Shown here in pieces: positions 34,615 through 43,425 of a stretch of 64,000 nucleotides of DNA (the stretch's first letter is position 1; every line of letters starts with the position of its first letter). The notes beneath the pieces were generated by a model. That model saw only the letters and a list, made by a program, of their open reading frames with translations. It was not told the origin of the DNA and did no database searches. This DNA is from Sphingobium sp. AP50. GTDB lineage: Bacteria > Pseudomonadota > Alphaproteobacteria > Sphingomonadales > Sphingomonadaceae. Location: positions 62,001 to 126,000 of the forward strand of contig NZ_FNYZ01000001.1 in NCBI RefSeq assembly GCF_900109095.1. The letters are read 5' to 3'. A program made the translations under genes and the position numbers.

Positions 34615-35507
34615 TGCCCTTTTTTCTGCCGATCCTGCTCCAGACCCTCGATCCCGAGATTGGGGCGGTGATGCGCAACAGCCGCCGGCGCAAGCAGGAA
34701 GAACGCGCCGCTGCGGCCGACAATGCCGCGGCGACGGAAACAGCCAAGGCCAAGGCGGCGGCCGGCTCGCCCGAACGGGATGATGGCCGGATACCGGTAC
34801 CCGCCAAATTCGCCGGTCCTTTCCAGGCGTGCCTCGACGCCGCGATCCAGTCGCCGGACGAGGGCGTCAGTTTCGCGCAGAAATGGCGGATCGACGGCGG
34901 CAGCTTCTATGCGCGCCATTGCATGGGCTTTGCCTATGCCCGCGCCGAACGCTGGACCCCGGCCGTCGTCGCGTTCGAACAGGCGGCGGAGGAAGCTGAG
35001 CGCGGCAATGAGATGGCGCAAAGCGCGCGCCTCTGGGCACAGGCGGGCAATGCGGCGCTGGCCGGCGGCGATGTCGCCAAGGCGCGGACCGATTTCGATG
35101 CCGCGCTGGCACGCGGCCTGCCCGATGGGCTGGAAAAGGGCGAGGTGCATCTGGACCGGGCGCGGGCGCTGGTGGCGCTGGGCGAAGTCGATGCAGCGCG
35201 CGATTCGCTCGACGTCGCGCTGGTGCAGGCGCCCAAAGACCCCTTGGGCTGGTTGCTGTCGGCCACGCTGGCGCGCCGGTCGGGCGATCTGAAGCTGGCA
35301 CAGGCGCATATCGCACGGGCCGTGCAACTGTCGCCCGACGACGCCTCCGTCGCGCTGGAGGAGGGCAATGTCGCGGTGCTCAGCGATCATGCGGATATTG
35401 CCCGATCGGCCTGGCAGCGGGCCGTTCGCCTATCGCCGGATTCGCCGTCGGGCAAGGCGGCCAGCGATAACCTGTCGCGGTTGCCGGCGGACAAACCGGC
35501 GGGCTAG
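34614..35507 (+). CDS. TPR-repeat protein
   Basis: Protein of 297 residues, coupled to the hydrolase by a TGATG overlap. After a charged Ala-rich N-terminal region (about 20-60) it consists of tetratricopeptide-like helical repeats (YARHCMGFAYARAERWTPAV, RLWAQAGNAALAGGDVAKAR, LLSATLARRSGDLKLAQAHI). No catalytic motif and no clear signal peptide. A scaffold or assembly role is likely; partners unknown. Confidence 0.82.
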   Translation: MPFFLPILLQTLDPEIGAVMRNSRRRKQEERAAAADNAAATETAKAKAAAGSPERDDGRIPVPAKFAGPFQACLDAAIQSPDEGVSFAQKWRIDGGSFYARHCMGFAYARAERWTPAVVAFEQAAEEAERGNEMAQSARLWAQAGNAALAGGDVAKARTDFDAALARGLPDGLEKGEVHLDRARALVALGEVDAARDSLDVALVQAPKDPLGWLLSATLARRSGDLKLAQAHIARAVQLSPDDASVALEEGNVAVLSDHADIARSAWQRAVRLSPDSPSGKAASDNLSRLPADKPAG

Positions 35508-35532
35508 CGATCCGCCAGCAAGACTTTGTCAC

Positions 35533-35557
35533 GGAACGCCCTTTCCTCTGGCCCGTT
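35533..35557 (+). promoter_or_regulatory. EcfG-type promoter of the glycine-zipper gene
   Basis: GGAAC (35533-35537), 16 bases, CGTT (35554-35557), an exact match to the alphaproteobacterial EcfG consensus, 37 bases before ATG 35595. Second such site in the window; no gene separates it from the glycine-zipper gene. Confidence 0.75.
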
Positions 35558-35594
35558 CGTCGAATGCGGCGGGTCGGATGAAGGAGACGGCGAG

Positions 35595-35837
35595 ATGGAC
35601 AGCAAGATCAAAAATATAGTGGCGATCGGACTATTGGTCACGGGCGCGATGGCCACCAGTGCCTGTTCGCGCGGTGCAACGCGCGGTGGATTGATTGGCG
35701 GTGCGGGCGGCGCGGTGGTCGGCAGCGCGACCGGCCTTGGCACCACCGAAGGCGCGATCATCGGCGGCACGGCGGGTGCGATCATCGGCGACAAGAGCGA
35801 TTGTTCGCGCAAGGATCGGCGCCGGGGCCGCTGCTGA
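35595..35837 (+). CDS. Glycine-zipper small envelope protein, stress-induced candidate
   Basis: Protein of 80 residues. An N-terminal hydrophobic signal (IVAIGLLVTGAMATSAC) ends in a possible lipobox TSAC, followed by two glycine-zipper helices (GGLIGGAGGAVVGSATG and GAIIGGTAGAIIGD) and a basic tail. Such proteins sit in the envelope; their function is poorly defined. AAGGAG 9 bases before ATG 35595. The EcfG promoter upstream suggests general stress control. Confidence 0.82.
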   Translation: MDSKIKNIVAIGLLVTGAMATSACSRGATRGGLIGGAGGAVVGSATGLGTTEGAIIGGTAGAIIGDKSDCSRKDRRRGRC

Positions 35838-35852
35838 CCCCGCGCCGACTTC

Positions 35853-36560
35853 CTATTTCAGGTAGAAGTCGACGGTCGTGACGACGCGCACCTTCTTGTA
35901 GGGCGTGTCGCTGCCGCCGTCGCCGCCTTCACCATCGCGCGCGTCGATGGAGAAATAGCCCTGGGTCGCGCTTTTGATGCCACCCACATCCGCGCCCGAA
36001 TCCTTGGCAAATTGTTCGGCGGCGGCGCGTGCATCCTTGGTGGCGGCGGCCACCATCTGCGGCTTGACGTCGTTCAGCTTGGTGAAGCTGTACCGCATCC
36101 CCGATCCTTCCTGCAAAGTCACGCCACGCCGGACCAGGTCGAACTGCTGGGCGACGGCCTTTTGCGCGCGGGCGATGTCCGTCGTGCGCAGCAGCATCCG
36201 CTGGGTGATGGTAATCGTGTTGACGCCATTATTGAGATATTGGTTCACCCCCGCGCCGACGGGCTTCAGATCGTCGGGCCGGAAACCGAGGCTTTTGAAA
36301 TAGGCCTGCAATTCCCTGGTATTATTGTCGATTTCCGCGCGCACGCCGGGCAGGTCGAAGCCGGTCGCCGAATAGCTGATCGACCAGGTGGCGAGGTCCG
36401 CCGTCACATCCTTTTCCGAAAGGCCCCGCACCGTGACCGACCTGTCCGCTGCCTTGGCCCGCTTCAGCCCGTCCCCCAGCAGATAGCCGCCGCTGATCAC
36501 GCCCAGAGCGAGCAATGCCGCTGCCCCCAGAAAAACCTTGTCCCGCCCATCCAACGCCAT
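35853..36560 (-). CDS. SIMPL domain protein (DUF541)
   Basis: Periplasmic protein of 235 residues anchored by an N-terminal hydrophobic segment (residues about 9-28). The body is a SIMPL/DUF541 domain: VTVRGLSEKDVTADLATWSI at the start, KDARAAAEQFAKDSG later, and a C-terminal VRVVTTVDFYLK. Family members are linked to oxidative stress or envelope functions without a defined reaction. Single gene, convergent with the glycine-zipper gene. Confidence 0.88.
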   Translation of the reverse strand: MALDGRDKVFLGAAALLALGVISGGYLLGDGLKRAKAADRSVTVRGLSEKDVTADLATWSISYSATGFDLPGVRAEIDNNTRELQAYFKSLGFRPDDLKPVGAGVNQYLNNGVNTITITQRMLLRTTDIARAQKAVAQQFDLVRRGVTLQEGSGMRYSFTKLNDVKPQMVAAATKDARAAAEQFAKDSGADVGGIKSATQGYFSIDARDGEGGDGGSDTPYKKVRVVTTVDFYLK

Positions 36561-36664
36561 GCTGCTTTCCTCTTCCGTCCGGTGATGTGCGACCTTATCT
36601 TGGGGGCATATCTGCCAATCTATAGATGAACCGTTGCTTTATGGCGACGAACGGAGAATCAGAC

Positions 36665-37099
36665 TTGCCCAAATTTCTGCACAGCATGATCCGCGTGACC
36701 GACGTGGACAAGACCAAGCATTTCTTCGAATTGCTGGGCCTGAAGGAAGTAAAGCGGTTCGACAGCGAACAGGGCCGTTTCACGCTGGTCTATCTGGCGG
36801 CGCCGGGCGATGAGGATGCGCAGGTCGAACTGACCTATAACTGGCCGTCGGCAGATGGCAGCCCGGCCGAAATTTATGATGGCGGGCGCAATTTCGGCCA
36901 TATCGCCTATCAGGTCGAAAATATCTACGACACCTGCCAGACGCTGATGGATGCAGGCGTGACGATCAACCGGCCGCCGCGCGACGGGCATATGGCCTTC
37001 GTTCGCACCCCCGACAATATCTCGATCGAATTGTTGCAGGACGGGCGACTGGAACCAGCCGAACCCTGGGTATCGATGCCCAATATCGGTAGCTGGTAA
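36665..37099 (+). CDS. gloA: Lactoylglutathione lyase (glyoxalase I), probable TTG start
   Basis: Glyoxalase I, 144 residues, isomerising the methylglyoxal-glutathione hemithioacetal to S-lactoylglutathione. Metal ligands expected for the family are visible: His in KFLHSMIRV, Glu in VELTYNW, His in NFGHIAYQV and Glu in SIELLQDG. I chose TTG 36665 because GGAGA sits 7 bases before it and the protein then opens at the domain edge; in-frame ATGs at 36641 and 36626 lack ribosome-binding sites but remain possible. gloB follows 3 bases later, so the two steps of methylglyoxal detoxification are one operon. Confidence 0.92.
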   Translation: MPKFLHSMIRVTDVDKTKHFFELLGLKEVKRFDSEQGRFTLVYLAAPGDEDAQVELTYNWPSADGSPAEIYDGGRNFGHIAYQVENIYDTCQTLMDAGVTINRPPRDGHMAFVRTPDNISIELLQDGRLEPAEPWVSMPNIGSW

Positions 37100-37102
37100 G
37101 CC

Positions 37103-37825
37103 ATGCTGGAGGTCGTCCGCATCCCCGTTCTCAACGACAATTATGTCTGGCTGCTGCATGATGATGCCAGCGGCCAGACGGTCGTGGTCGATCCGGCGGT
37201 GGCAGAGCCGGTGCTGGAGGCCGCTGCCGCGCGCGGCTGGACGATCGACCAGATCTGGAACACCCACTGGCATGGCGATCATGTCGGCGGCAATGCGGCG
37301 ATCAAGGCCGCGACGGGCTGCATCATCACCGGCCCGGCTGCCGAGGCCGGGAAGATCGGCACGCTCGACCGGACGGTGGGGGAGGGGGACCATGTTCGCA
37401 TCGGCGATCATGTCGCCACCGTGATGGCGGTGCCGGCCCATACCGCTGGGCATGTCGCCTATCATCTGGCGGGGGATCATATCATCTTCATCGGCGATAC
37501 GCTGTTCGCCATGGGCTGTGGGCGCCTGTTTGAAGGGACGGCGGCGCAGATGTTCGCCAATATGGCGCGTCTGGCCGCCCTGCCGGACGATACGATCGTC
37601 TATTGCGCGCATGAATATACGCTCTCCAATGGCCGCTTCGCGCTGGGTATCGAGCCGGACAATGTCGCGCTGGCGCAGCGGGTCGCCGCGGTGGAAGCGG
37701 CGCGGGCGCGGGGCGAAGCGACCGTGCCGACCAGCATCGGGCAGGAGCGGGCGACCAACATCTTCATGCGCGCGACCGATGTGACGCAACTTGCCGCCCG
37801 TCGCGCCGCGAAGGATGCGGCCTGA
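37103..37825 (+). CDS. gloB: Hydroxyacylglutathione hydrolase (glyoxalase II)
   Basis: Metallo-beta-lactamase-fold thioesterase, 240 residues, hydrolysing S-lactoylglutathione to D-lactate and glutathione. The binuclear metal motif THWHGDHVGG lies at about 53-62, with further ligands in VPAHTAGHVAY, IFIGDTLFAMGCGR and YCAHEYTLSN. The C-terminal part supplies glutathione-binding residues (ERATNIFMR). Length is typical. Second gene of the gloAB operon. Confidence 0.95.
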   Translation: MLEVVRIPVLNDNYVWLLHDDASGQTVVVDPAVAEPVLEAAAARGWTIDQIWNTHWHGDHVGGNAAIKAATGCIITGPAAEAGKIGTLDRTVGEGDHVRIGDHVATVMAVPAHTAGHVAYHLAGDHIIFIGDTLFAMGCGRLFEGTAAQMFANMARLAALPDDTIVYCAHEYTLSNGRFALGIEPDNVALAQRVAAVEAARARGEATVPTSIGQERATNIFMRATDVTQLAARRAAKDAA

Positions 37826-37878
37826 CGGTTTTTATTCTATACTGCCGTCCTGTCGGCATGATGAAGCGGAGAGTCGCA

Positions 37879-38295
37879 ATGCGCGCGTGGATGATGATGG
37901 CACCGCTGCTGGCAGCGGCCGGCACTTTGGGGGCTTGCACCGGCAGCTATGAACCCAAACCCCTGACACCCAAGCAGACGGCGGACCTGGACAAGGCGCT
38001 GGCCGGCAAGGTGGCCGGCGAGAAGGTCAGCTGCATCAACCGGGAGCCGCAGACCAACCTGACGGTGATCAGCAATAATGTGCTGCTCTACCGGGTCAGC
38101 AAGAAACTGGTGTACAGGAACGACCTGATCGGCAGCTGCAACGGCCTGACCTTCGGTGACACGATGATCGTGCGCAGCTTCGGTTCGCAACTGTGCCGTG
38201 GCGATTTCACCACCACGGCCAATCTGCAAACCGGCATGACATCAGGCGCCTGCGCGCTGGGGGACTTCACCCCCTATCGCACGCCCAAGCCTTAG
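37879..38295 (+). CDS. Hypothetical lipoprotein
   Basis: Protein of 138 residues with a signal peptide and lipobox (MAPLLAAAGTLGAC), hence a probable lipoprotein. The mature part has four further cysteines (SCINRE, GSCNGL, QLCRGD, GACALG) that may form disulfides. ATG 37879 is chosen because GGAGA lies 6 bases upstream; ATG 37858 lacks one. No recognised domain. Confidence 0.75.
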   Translation: MRAWMMMAPLLAAAGTLGACTGSYEPKPLTPKQTADLDKALAGKVAGEKVSCINREPQTNLTVISNNVLLYRVSKKLVYRNDLIGSCNGLTFGDTMIVRSFGSQLCRGDFTTTANLQTGMTSGACALGDFTPYRTPKP

Positions 38296-38317
38296 ACCAT
38301 CATAGTTTAAACCTGAC

Positions 38318-38433
38318 CCGTTCGCCCTGAGTAGGGACTGAGCTTGTCGAAGGCCCGTATCGAAGGGGTTGGCGTACCCTGTCCTTCGATACGCCGCTTC
38401 GACAAGCTCAGCGGCTACTCAGGATGAACGGGG
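38318..38433. repeat. Palindromic intergenic repeat (GTTCG...CTGAGCTTGTCGAAG type)
   Basis: Long imperfect inverted repeat: the left arm runs CCCGTTCGCCCTGAGTAG, then CTGAGCTTGTCGAAGG and GTATCGAAGG; the right arm mirrors it (CCTTCGATAC, CTTCGACAAGCTCAG, CTACTCAGGATGAACGGG). A related copy is at 61951-62118. Repeats of this class are common between genes in Sphingomonadales and other proteobacteria. Confidence 0.85.
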
Positions 38434-38472
38434 GAAGGGGCAGAAGATTTAGGGGGACTACGCTCTGATGGG

Positions 38473-40263
38473 CTACGCCTTGTACAGCGCGTCCAGACGG
38501 TCCGCATAGAGTTTGCGGATCACATGGCGCCGGATCTTCATGGAGGGCGTCATCTGCTCATTCTCGATCGAGAAGGCTTCATCCGCCAGAATGAAGCGGC
38601 GGACCCGTTCGATCACCGACAGATCGTCATTCACCCGGTCCACCGCCGCACGCAACGCTGCCTGATAGGCCGGGCTGGCGGCCACGCTATCCAGCGCGAC
38701 GCCTTGTTCGATCGCCCATTCGCGGGTCCATTCGGCGTCCGGCACGATCAGGCCGACCAGATAGGGCCGCCGGTCGCCATGGACCATCGCCTGGCCGATT
38801 TCGGCCTGAAGCGTCAGCATCCCCTCGACCTTCTGCGGGGAGACATTGTCGCCCTTGTCGTTGACGATCAGGTCTTTCTTGCGGTCGGTGATGCGGATGC
38901 GGCCGCGCGCGTCGATCTCGCCAATGTCGCCCGTGTGCAGCCAGCCATCCTTCAGCGCCTTTTCCGTCTCGGCCGGATTGCGCCAATAGCCATGCATGAC
39001 CAGTTCGCCCCGGACGAGGATTTCGCCATCCTCGGCGATCCGCACTTCCACGCCGTCGAGCGGCGGGCCGACCGTATCCATGGCGATGCCGGCGGCGGGG
39101 CGGTTGCAACTGACCACCGGCCCCGCCTCGGTCTGGCCATAGCCCTGAAGCAGGGTCAGGCCCATCGCATGGAAGAACAGGCCGACATCGGGATTGAGCG
39201 GTGCGCCACCCGACACCAGCGCCTTCATCCGACCGCCGAACCGCGCGCGCACCTTGGGGATCAGGGTGCGGGCGAGCAGCGCCTTCATCGGCAGGTCCAG
39301 GATCGATCCCTTGCCCGCCTGCTCCTTCGCCGCGATGCGTAGCGCCTGATTGAGCAGATAGGTCGGGAACTTGCCCTGCTTCTCGATCGACTTGATGATG
39401 CGGGTCCGCAGCACTTCGAACAGGCGGGGGACGACGACCATGATCGTCGGCCGCGTCTCCTCGATATTGGAGGCCAGCTTCTCCAGCCCTTCCGAATAAT
39501 AGATTTGTCCGCCCAGCAGCATCGGCAGGAACTGGCCGCCGCTATGTTCATAGGCGTGGGACAGCGGCAGGAAGGACAGGAAGACTTCGTCGTCCCAGCC
39601 GAAATCTTCCGCCACGACCTTCCCCGCGCCCTCCACATTGGCCAGGATCGCGCCATGATGCTGCATCACCCCGCGAGGGGCGCCGCCGGTGCCGCTGGTG
39701 TAGATGATGCAGGCCTGATCGTTACGGGTCGCGCTCTGGCTGGCGGCCATGCTGTCTACATCGGCCGCCGGATCGCTGGCATGGGCGGCGATCAGGTCGC
39801 TCCACAAATGGCAGGCGCATGTGCCCTGCGCCCCGCGCAGCGGCTCCATGCCGATGACGAAGGCGGCCTGCGAACGCACGACGGCGGGCATCAGCGCCTG
39901 CGCCAGCTTGGCGGTCGACACAATGACGGCGCGCGCCCCGCTGTCGGTCAATATATGCTGGTGATCGCGCGTGGTGTTGGTGGTGTAGGTTGGCACGGTA
40001 ATGCAGCCCGCCGCCATGATGGCGAGGTCCGCGATGCAGAATTCCGGGCGATTCTCGCTGACCAGCATCACCGGGTCGCCGGGCTTCAACCCCTGCGCCT
40101 TCAGCGCGGCGGCCAGCGCGGCAACCTGCTGCGCAACCTCGGTCCAGCTCAGCGGTTGCCATTCTCCGCCGCTCTTGCGCCACAGGAAGGGCGCATCGCC
40201 CTGCTCCTGCGCGCGGACGAAGAACATGGTGACGAGGTTGGGAAATTTCTCGATGGCCCTCAA
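38473..40263 (-). CDS. Long-chain acyl-CoA synthetase (AMP-forming)
   Basis: Adenylate-forming enzyme of 596 residues, activating a fatty acid to its CoA thioester. Motifs in order: P-loop ACIIYTSGTGGAPRGVM near 186-202, LQGYGQTEAGPVVS near 382, DGWLHTGDIGEIDARGR near 445-461, and NVSPQKVEGML near 480, the hinge region. Sequence resembles FadD15-type ligases. Single gene; the substrate chain length cannot be predicted by reading. It is followed downstream by the palindromic repeat. Confidence 0.92.
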   Translation of the reverse strand: MRAIEKFPNLVTMFFVRAQEQGDAPFLWRKSGGEWQPLSWTEVAQQVAALAAALKAQGLKPGDPVMLVSENRPEFCIADLAIMAAGCITVPTYTTNTTRDHQHILTDSGARAVIVSTAKLAQALMPAVVRSQAAFVIGMEPLRGAQGTCACHLWSDLIAAHASDPAADVDSMAASQSATRNDQACIIYTSGTGGAPRGVMQHHGAILANVEGAGKVVAEDFGWDDEVFLSFLPLSHAYEHSGGQFLPMLLGGQIYYSEGLEKLASNIEETRPTIMVVVPRLFEVLRTRIIKSIEKQGKFPTYLLNQALRIAAKEQAGKGSILDLPMKALLARTLIPKVRARFGGRMKALVSGGAPLNPDVGLFFHAMGLTLLQGYGQTEAGPVVSCNRPAAGIAMDTVGPPLDGVEVRIAEDGEILVRGELVMHGYWRNPAETEKALKDGWLHTGDIGEIDARGRIRITDRKKDLIVNDKGDNVSPQKVEGMLTLQAEIGQAMVHGDRRPYLVGLIVPDAEWTREWAIEQGVALDSVAASPAYQAALRAAVDRVNDDLSVIERVRRFILADEAFSIENEQMTPSMKIRRHVIRKLYADRLDALYKA

Positions 40264-40368
40264 GGCTCGACTCCTGCGGTTTTCCGGCGCCTCTGACGTG
40301 CGCCTGCATGATGGGCAAGGCTATAATAGCGCCTTGCCGTAACGACCATGCTTTTCCGATGGTTTCCT

Positions 40369-41388
40369 TTAATCGAAAAGACCGTCCTGCGCGCCGGCGG
40401 GCGGATTGAGGCCCAGATGTTTCCAGCCCGGCCCATTCAGGCAGCGTCCGCGCGCGGTGCGGGCGATCAGGCCAAGCTGGATGAGGTAAGGTTCGATCAC
40501 TTCCTCGATCGTGTCGCGCGCTTCGGACAAGCCCGCCGCCAGCGTCTCGACGCCCACCGGACCGCCGCGATAAATATCGGCGATCATCATCAGATAGCGC
40601 CGGTCCATCAGGTCGAGGCCAAGCTGGTCGACCTCCAGCCTGCGCAGCGAAGCATCGGCAACCTTCGCGTCGACCGTGGGCGCGCCGGCGACATTGGCGA
40701 AGTCGCGCACCCGGCGCAGCAGCCGCCCGGCGATGCGCGGCGTACCGCGCGAGCGGCGGGCGATCTCGATCGCGCCGTCGGGCGTGATGGGCAGGTCCAG
40801 CAACCGGGCGGCGCGGCGCACCACCAGTTCCAGTTCCTCGACCGTGTAGAATTGCAGCCGCACCGGAATGCCGAAGCGATCGCGCAGCGGCGTGGTGAGC
40901 AGGCCCTGCCGTGTCGTCGCGCCCACCAGCGTGAAGCGCGGCAGATCGATCCGCACCGACCGGGCGGACGGCCCCTCCCCGATCATCAGGTCGAGCGCGC
41001 GATCCTCCATCGCGGGATAGAGAACTTCCTCGACCGCCGGATTGAGGCGATGGATTTCATCCACGAACAGCACGTCGCCCTCATCCAGATTGGTGAGCAG
41101 CGCGGCCAGATCGCCCGACTTGGCGATGACCGGGCCGGATGTGGCGCGGAACCCCACGCCCATTTCCTTGGCCACGATCTGCGCCAGCGTGGTCTTGCCC
41201 AGCCCCGGCGGGCCAAAGAACAGCACATGGTCCAGCGCATCGCCCCGCGACTTCGCGGCCTGAATGAAGATGCGCAAATTCTCGCGCGCGGCCTGCTGGC
41301 CGACGAACTCGTCGAGCGACTTGGGCCGCAACGCCGCGTCGACATCTTCCGGGCGACGGGCAGGGGTGAGAAGGCGGTCGTCAGTCAT
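40369..41388 (-). CDS. ruvB: Holliday junction branch migration ATPase RuvB
   Basis: AAA+ motor of 339 residues that drives branch migration with RuvA and RuvC. Walker [11 protein letters not shown] at 59-68, Walker [12 protein letters not shown], sensor region [20 protein letters not shown] and a C-terminal winged helix ([12 protein letters not shown]). Start overlaps the parE stop by 4 bases (ATGA), so it is translationally coupled to a toxin gene rather than directly to ruvA. Confidence 0.98.
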   Translation of the reverse strand: MTDDRLLTPARRPEDVDAALRPKSLDEFVGQQAARENLRIFIQAAKSRGDALDHVLFFGPPGLGKTTLAQIVAKEMGVGFRATSGPVIAKSGDLAALLTNLDEGDVLFVDEIHRLNPAVEEVLYPAMEDRALDLMIGEGPSARSVRIDLPRFTLVGATTRQGLLTTPLRDRFGIPVRLQFYTVEELELVVRRAARLLDLPITPDGAIEIARRSRGTPRIAGRLLRRVRDFANVAGAPTVDAKVADASLRRLEVDQLGLDLMDRRYLMMIADIYRGGPVGVETLAAGLSEARDTIEEVIEPYLIQLGLIARTARGRCLNGPGWKHLGLNPPAGAQDGLFD

Positions 41389-41681
41389 GGATGCAGAATC
41401 TCTCTTGCATTTCGTGCATGATGCAGAATGCGCAAGACAATGATTGCGTCATCACTCACCCTGTAAAATATCCGATGTCGGCGATGTGTCAGGCAACGCA
41501 ACCCATGATCAAAGTCTCTCTGGATTGCACCGATCAGAGGATGCTCCTGTAACCGTGCGAAGGCATGGTTGAAGCCATTGAAATATATATCGGCAATATC
41601 GCCGCCAAACTCGGCCACTGAATATTTGCGTATTTCTACGAGGTCGGAACGTGCCGCTCTGGCGAGCTTCAACTCACGCAT
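41385..41681 (-). CDS. parE: RelE/ParE-family toxin inside the ruv operon
   Basis: Toxin of 98 residues, RelE/ParE fold: [20 protein letters not shown] at 7-26 and the C-terminal core [28 protein letters not shown] are diagnostic (ParE type, with the RHRIFYRV strand). ParE toxins poison DNA gyrase; the exact target here is inferred from family only. Start 41681 overlaps the antitoxin by 8 bases; stop overlaps ruvB. Confidence 0.88.
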   Translation of the reverse strand: MRELKLARAARSDLVEIRKYSVAEFGGDIADIYFNGFNHAFARLQEHPLIGAIQRDFDHGLRCLTHRRHRIFYRVSDDAIIVLRILHHARNAREILHP

Positions 41682-41925
41682 CGCGTGCCGGATACTCGGC
41701 GATGATCTGCGCGATGATATCCTCGGGCTTGTCGTCCAGTATCCCTGACGCTTCACCTTCCGCGATCATGGCCTTCAACCACTCGCGGTCCTCTTCCGCT
41801 TGCTCCTGATCGCGGCGAACCAGATCGCGCAGATAGTCTGCGGCGTCCGCGTAACGGCCCTGTGACAGTCGGATGTCGACCCATTGTTCGAGCGCCGGTG
41901 GCATGGAGATGTTCAGATTGGCCAT
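41674..41925 (-). CDS. parD: ParD-like antitoxin inside the ruv operon
   Basis: Antitoxin of 83 residues. An N-terminal ribbon-helix-helix (NLNISMPPALEQWVDIRLSQ, ADAADYLRDLVRRDQE) provides DNA binding and autoregulation, and an acidic, extended C-terminus (DDKPEDIIAQIIAEY) would wrap the toxin. Start 41925 follows ruvA by 40 bases. Standard antitoxin-first order with overlap into parE. Confidence 0.88.
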   Translation of the reverse strand: MANLNISMPPALEQWVDIRLSQGRYADAADYLRDLVRRDQEQAEEDREWLKAMIAEGEASGILDDKPEDIIAQIIAEYPARDA

Positions 41926-41965
41926 GGCTACAGCATAAACCTTTCGATCGCAGGCGCCAAGGATG

Positions 41966-42574
41966 TCACTTCGCCGCCTTCCGCAGCGCCAGCCGCACGA
42001 GCGCGTCGAGGCTGGCGCCGTCGCCCAACTCTTCCTCGGCTGCCGCCACGGCAAGGCTGGCTTCATGAGGCTTGAAGCCCAGATTCTGGAGCGCCGACAG
42101 CGCGTCTGCCGCGAAGCTGCCCGTAGGCATCGCCACCGCGCCGCCCATGCTTGCCGGCCCGCCGACCGCGATCGCGCCGATCTTGTCCTTGAGTTCATTG
42201 ACGATGCGCTGGGCGAGTTTCGGACCAACCCCGTTCGCTCGCGCCACCATCGCCTTGTCGCCCGCCGCGATCGCCCGGTGCAGGTCGTGCGGTTCCAGCG
42301 CGGACAGGATCGCCAGCGCCACGCGCGATCCCACGCCCTGCACATGGGTCAACAGCCGATACCAGTCGCGTTCCTCGGCACGGGCGAAGCCGACCAGGCG
42401 GATGGCGTCGTCCGACACCAGCATTTCGGTGTGGATCGTCACCGCCTCCCCCACCGGCCCCAGCGCGGCCAGCGTGCGTGAGGACGCGCCGACCAGATAG
42501 CCGACGCCGCCCACATCGATGATCGCATGATCGATGCCGGTGCTGTCGAGCAGCCCCTTGAGTTTCGCGATCAT
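41966..42574 (-). CDS. ruvA: Holliday junction DNA helicase subunit RuvA
   Basis: Tetrameric Holliday-junction binding protein, 202 residues. Domain I is an OB fold ([21 protein letters not shown]). Domain II has paired helix-hairpin-helix motifs ([16 protein letters not shown] and [17 protein letters not shown]). Domain III is a UBA-like region ([17 protein letters not shown]) that binds RuvB. Normally directly followed by ruvB; here parDE intervenes. Confidence 0.98.
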   Translation of the reverse strand: MIAKLKGLLDSTGIDHAIIDVGGVGYLVGASSRTLAALGPVGEAVTIHTEMLVSDDAIRLVGFARAEERDWYRLLTHVQGVGSRVALAILSALEPHDLHRAIAAGDKAMVARANGVGPKLAQRIVNELKDKIGAIAVGGPASMGGAVAMPTGSFAADALSALQNLGFKPHEASLAVAAAEEELGDGASLDALVRLALRKAAK

Positions 42575-42716
42575 CTGCCTTGCCCCTTGGCACGCTGCGC
42601 TTTGGTCATGATCTGTTCTTTACAGCCTGACGCGCGGCGCGCCAGTCAAAAGCGCGGCACCTTTTCCCCTCCCATGCGTAATGCAGCGCGACTTCGCCAA
42701 ACAAGAGGATGGCCGC

Positions 42717-43292
42717 ATGTTGATGACTGCCCCTGTGCTTTCGCCCAAGGATTTCGAATTCCCCTCGATCATGCTGTCGGGCGTGGTCGACCACGGCATG
42801 TATCTGCATTTCAAAAACTGCCTGTCCACCGCGCCGCAAACCGGGCTGGTCGTGGTGGAACTATCCACGCTGGGCGGTGACCCGGAAGTCGCCCGGTTGA
42901 TGGGCGAGGATATCCGCTTTCATTCGGAACTCTACCCCGAACGGCGGCTGGTGTTCATGGGCCGCACCGCCGTCTATTCCGCCGGCGCGACCTTCATGAG
43001 CTTCTTTGCGACCGAAAATCGCTACCTGACGCGCGGCACACGGCTGATGATTCACGAGCGGATCATCACCAAGTCGATCCAGCTGGCCGGCCCGCTTTCC
43101 ACCTGTATCGCGACGCTGAAAGCGACGCTGAACGAGATCGAATCCTCGATCACCATCCAGAATGAAGGGTTTGAAAATCTGATTCTGGGATCGCAGGTGA
43201 CGATGGAGGAACTGCTGCAAAAGGCCCCGGAAAACTGGTATCTGGAAGCCAATGAGGCGCAGGCACTCGGCCTGATCGCGGGCGTATTGTAA
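42717..43292 (+). CDS. ClpP-like serine protease family protein
   Basis: Protein of 191 residues with the crotonase/ClpP fold. The candidate nucleophile is Ser88 in RTAVYSAGATFMSFF and His113 in RLMIHERI corresponds to the ClpP catalytic His; VVVELSTLGGDP is the oxyanion-strand equivalent. It is shorter and divergent from the housekeeping ClpP, so probably a specialised or non-canonical member. ATG 42717 follows GAGGA by 7 bases. Single gene, no clp neighbours. The nature of its substrate is unknown. Confidence 0.8.
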   Translation: MLMTAPVLSPKDFEFPSIMLSGVVDHGMYLHFKNCLSTAPQTGLVVVELSTLGGDPEVARLMGEDIRFHSELYPERRLVFMGRTAVYSAGATFMSFFATENRYLTRGTRLMIHERIITKSIQLAGPLSTCIATLKATLNEIESSITIQNEGFENLILGSQVTMEELLQKAPENWYLEANEAQALGLIAGVL

Positions 43293-43308
43293 CATCCCAC
43301 ATGCCTTC

Positions 43309-43377
43309 GTCATTGCGAGCGGAGCGAAGCAATCCACTGTCGCGCCATGGATTGCTTCGCTCCGCTCCCAATGACGA
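43309..43377. repeat. Palindromic repeat (CGTCATTGCGAGCG type)
   Basis: Inverted arms 43309-43337 and 43349-43377 (CGTCATTGCGAGCGGAGCG... and its near-complement ...CCCAATGACG) around an 11-base loop. The left arm contains GAAGCAATCCA. This is a widespread bacterial intergenic palindrome; placed after the ClpP-like gene it may also act as a terminator. Confidence 0.85.
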
Positions 43378-43425
43378 GCAATTAGCCCCTTGCGACATTC
43401 CTCCTTCGGGCCTTTGATAGCCGCC

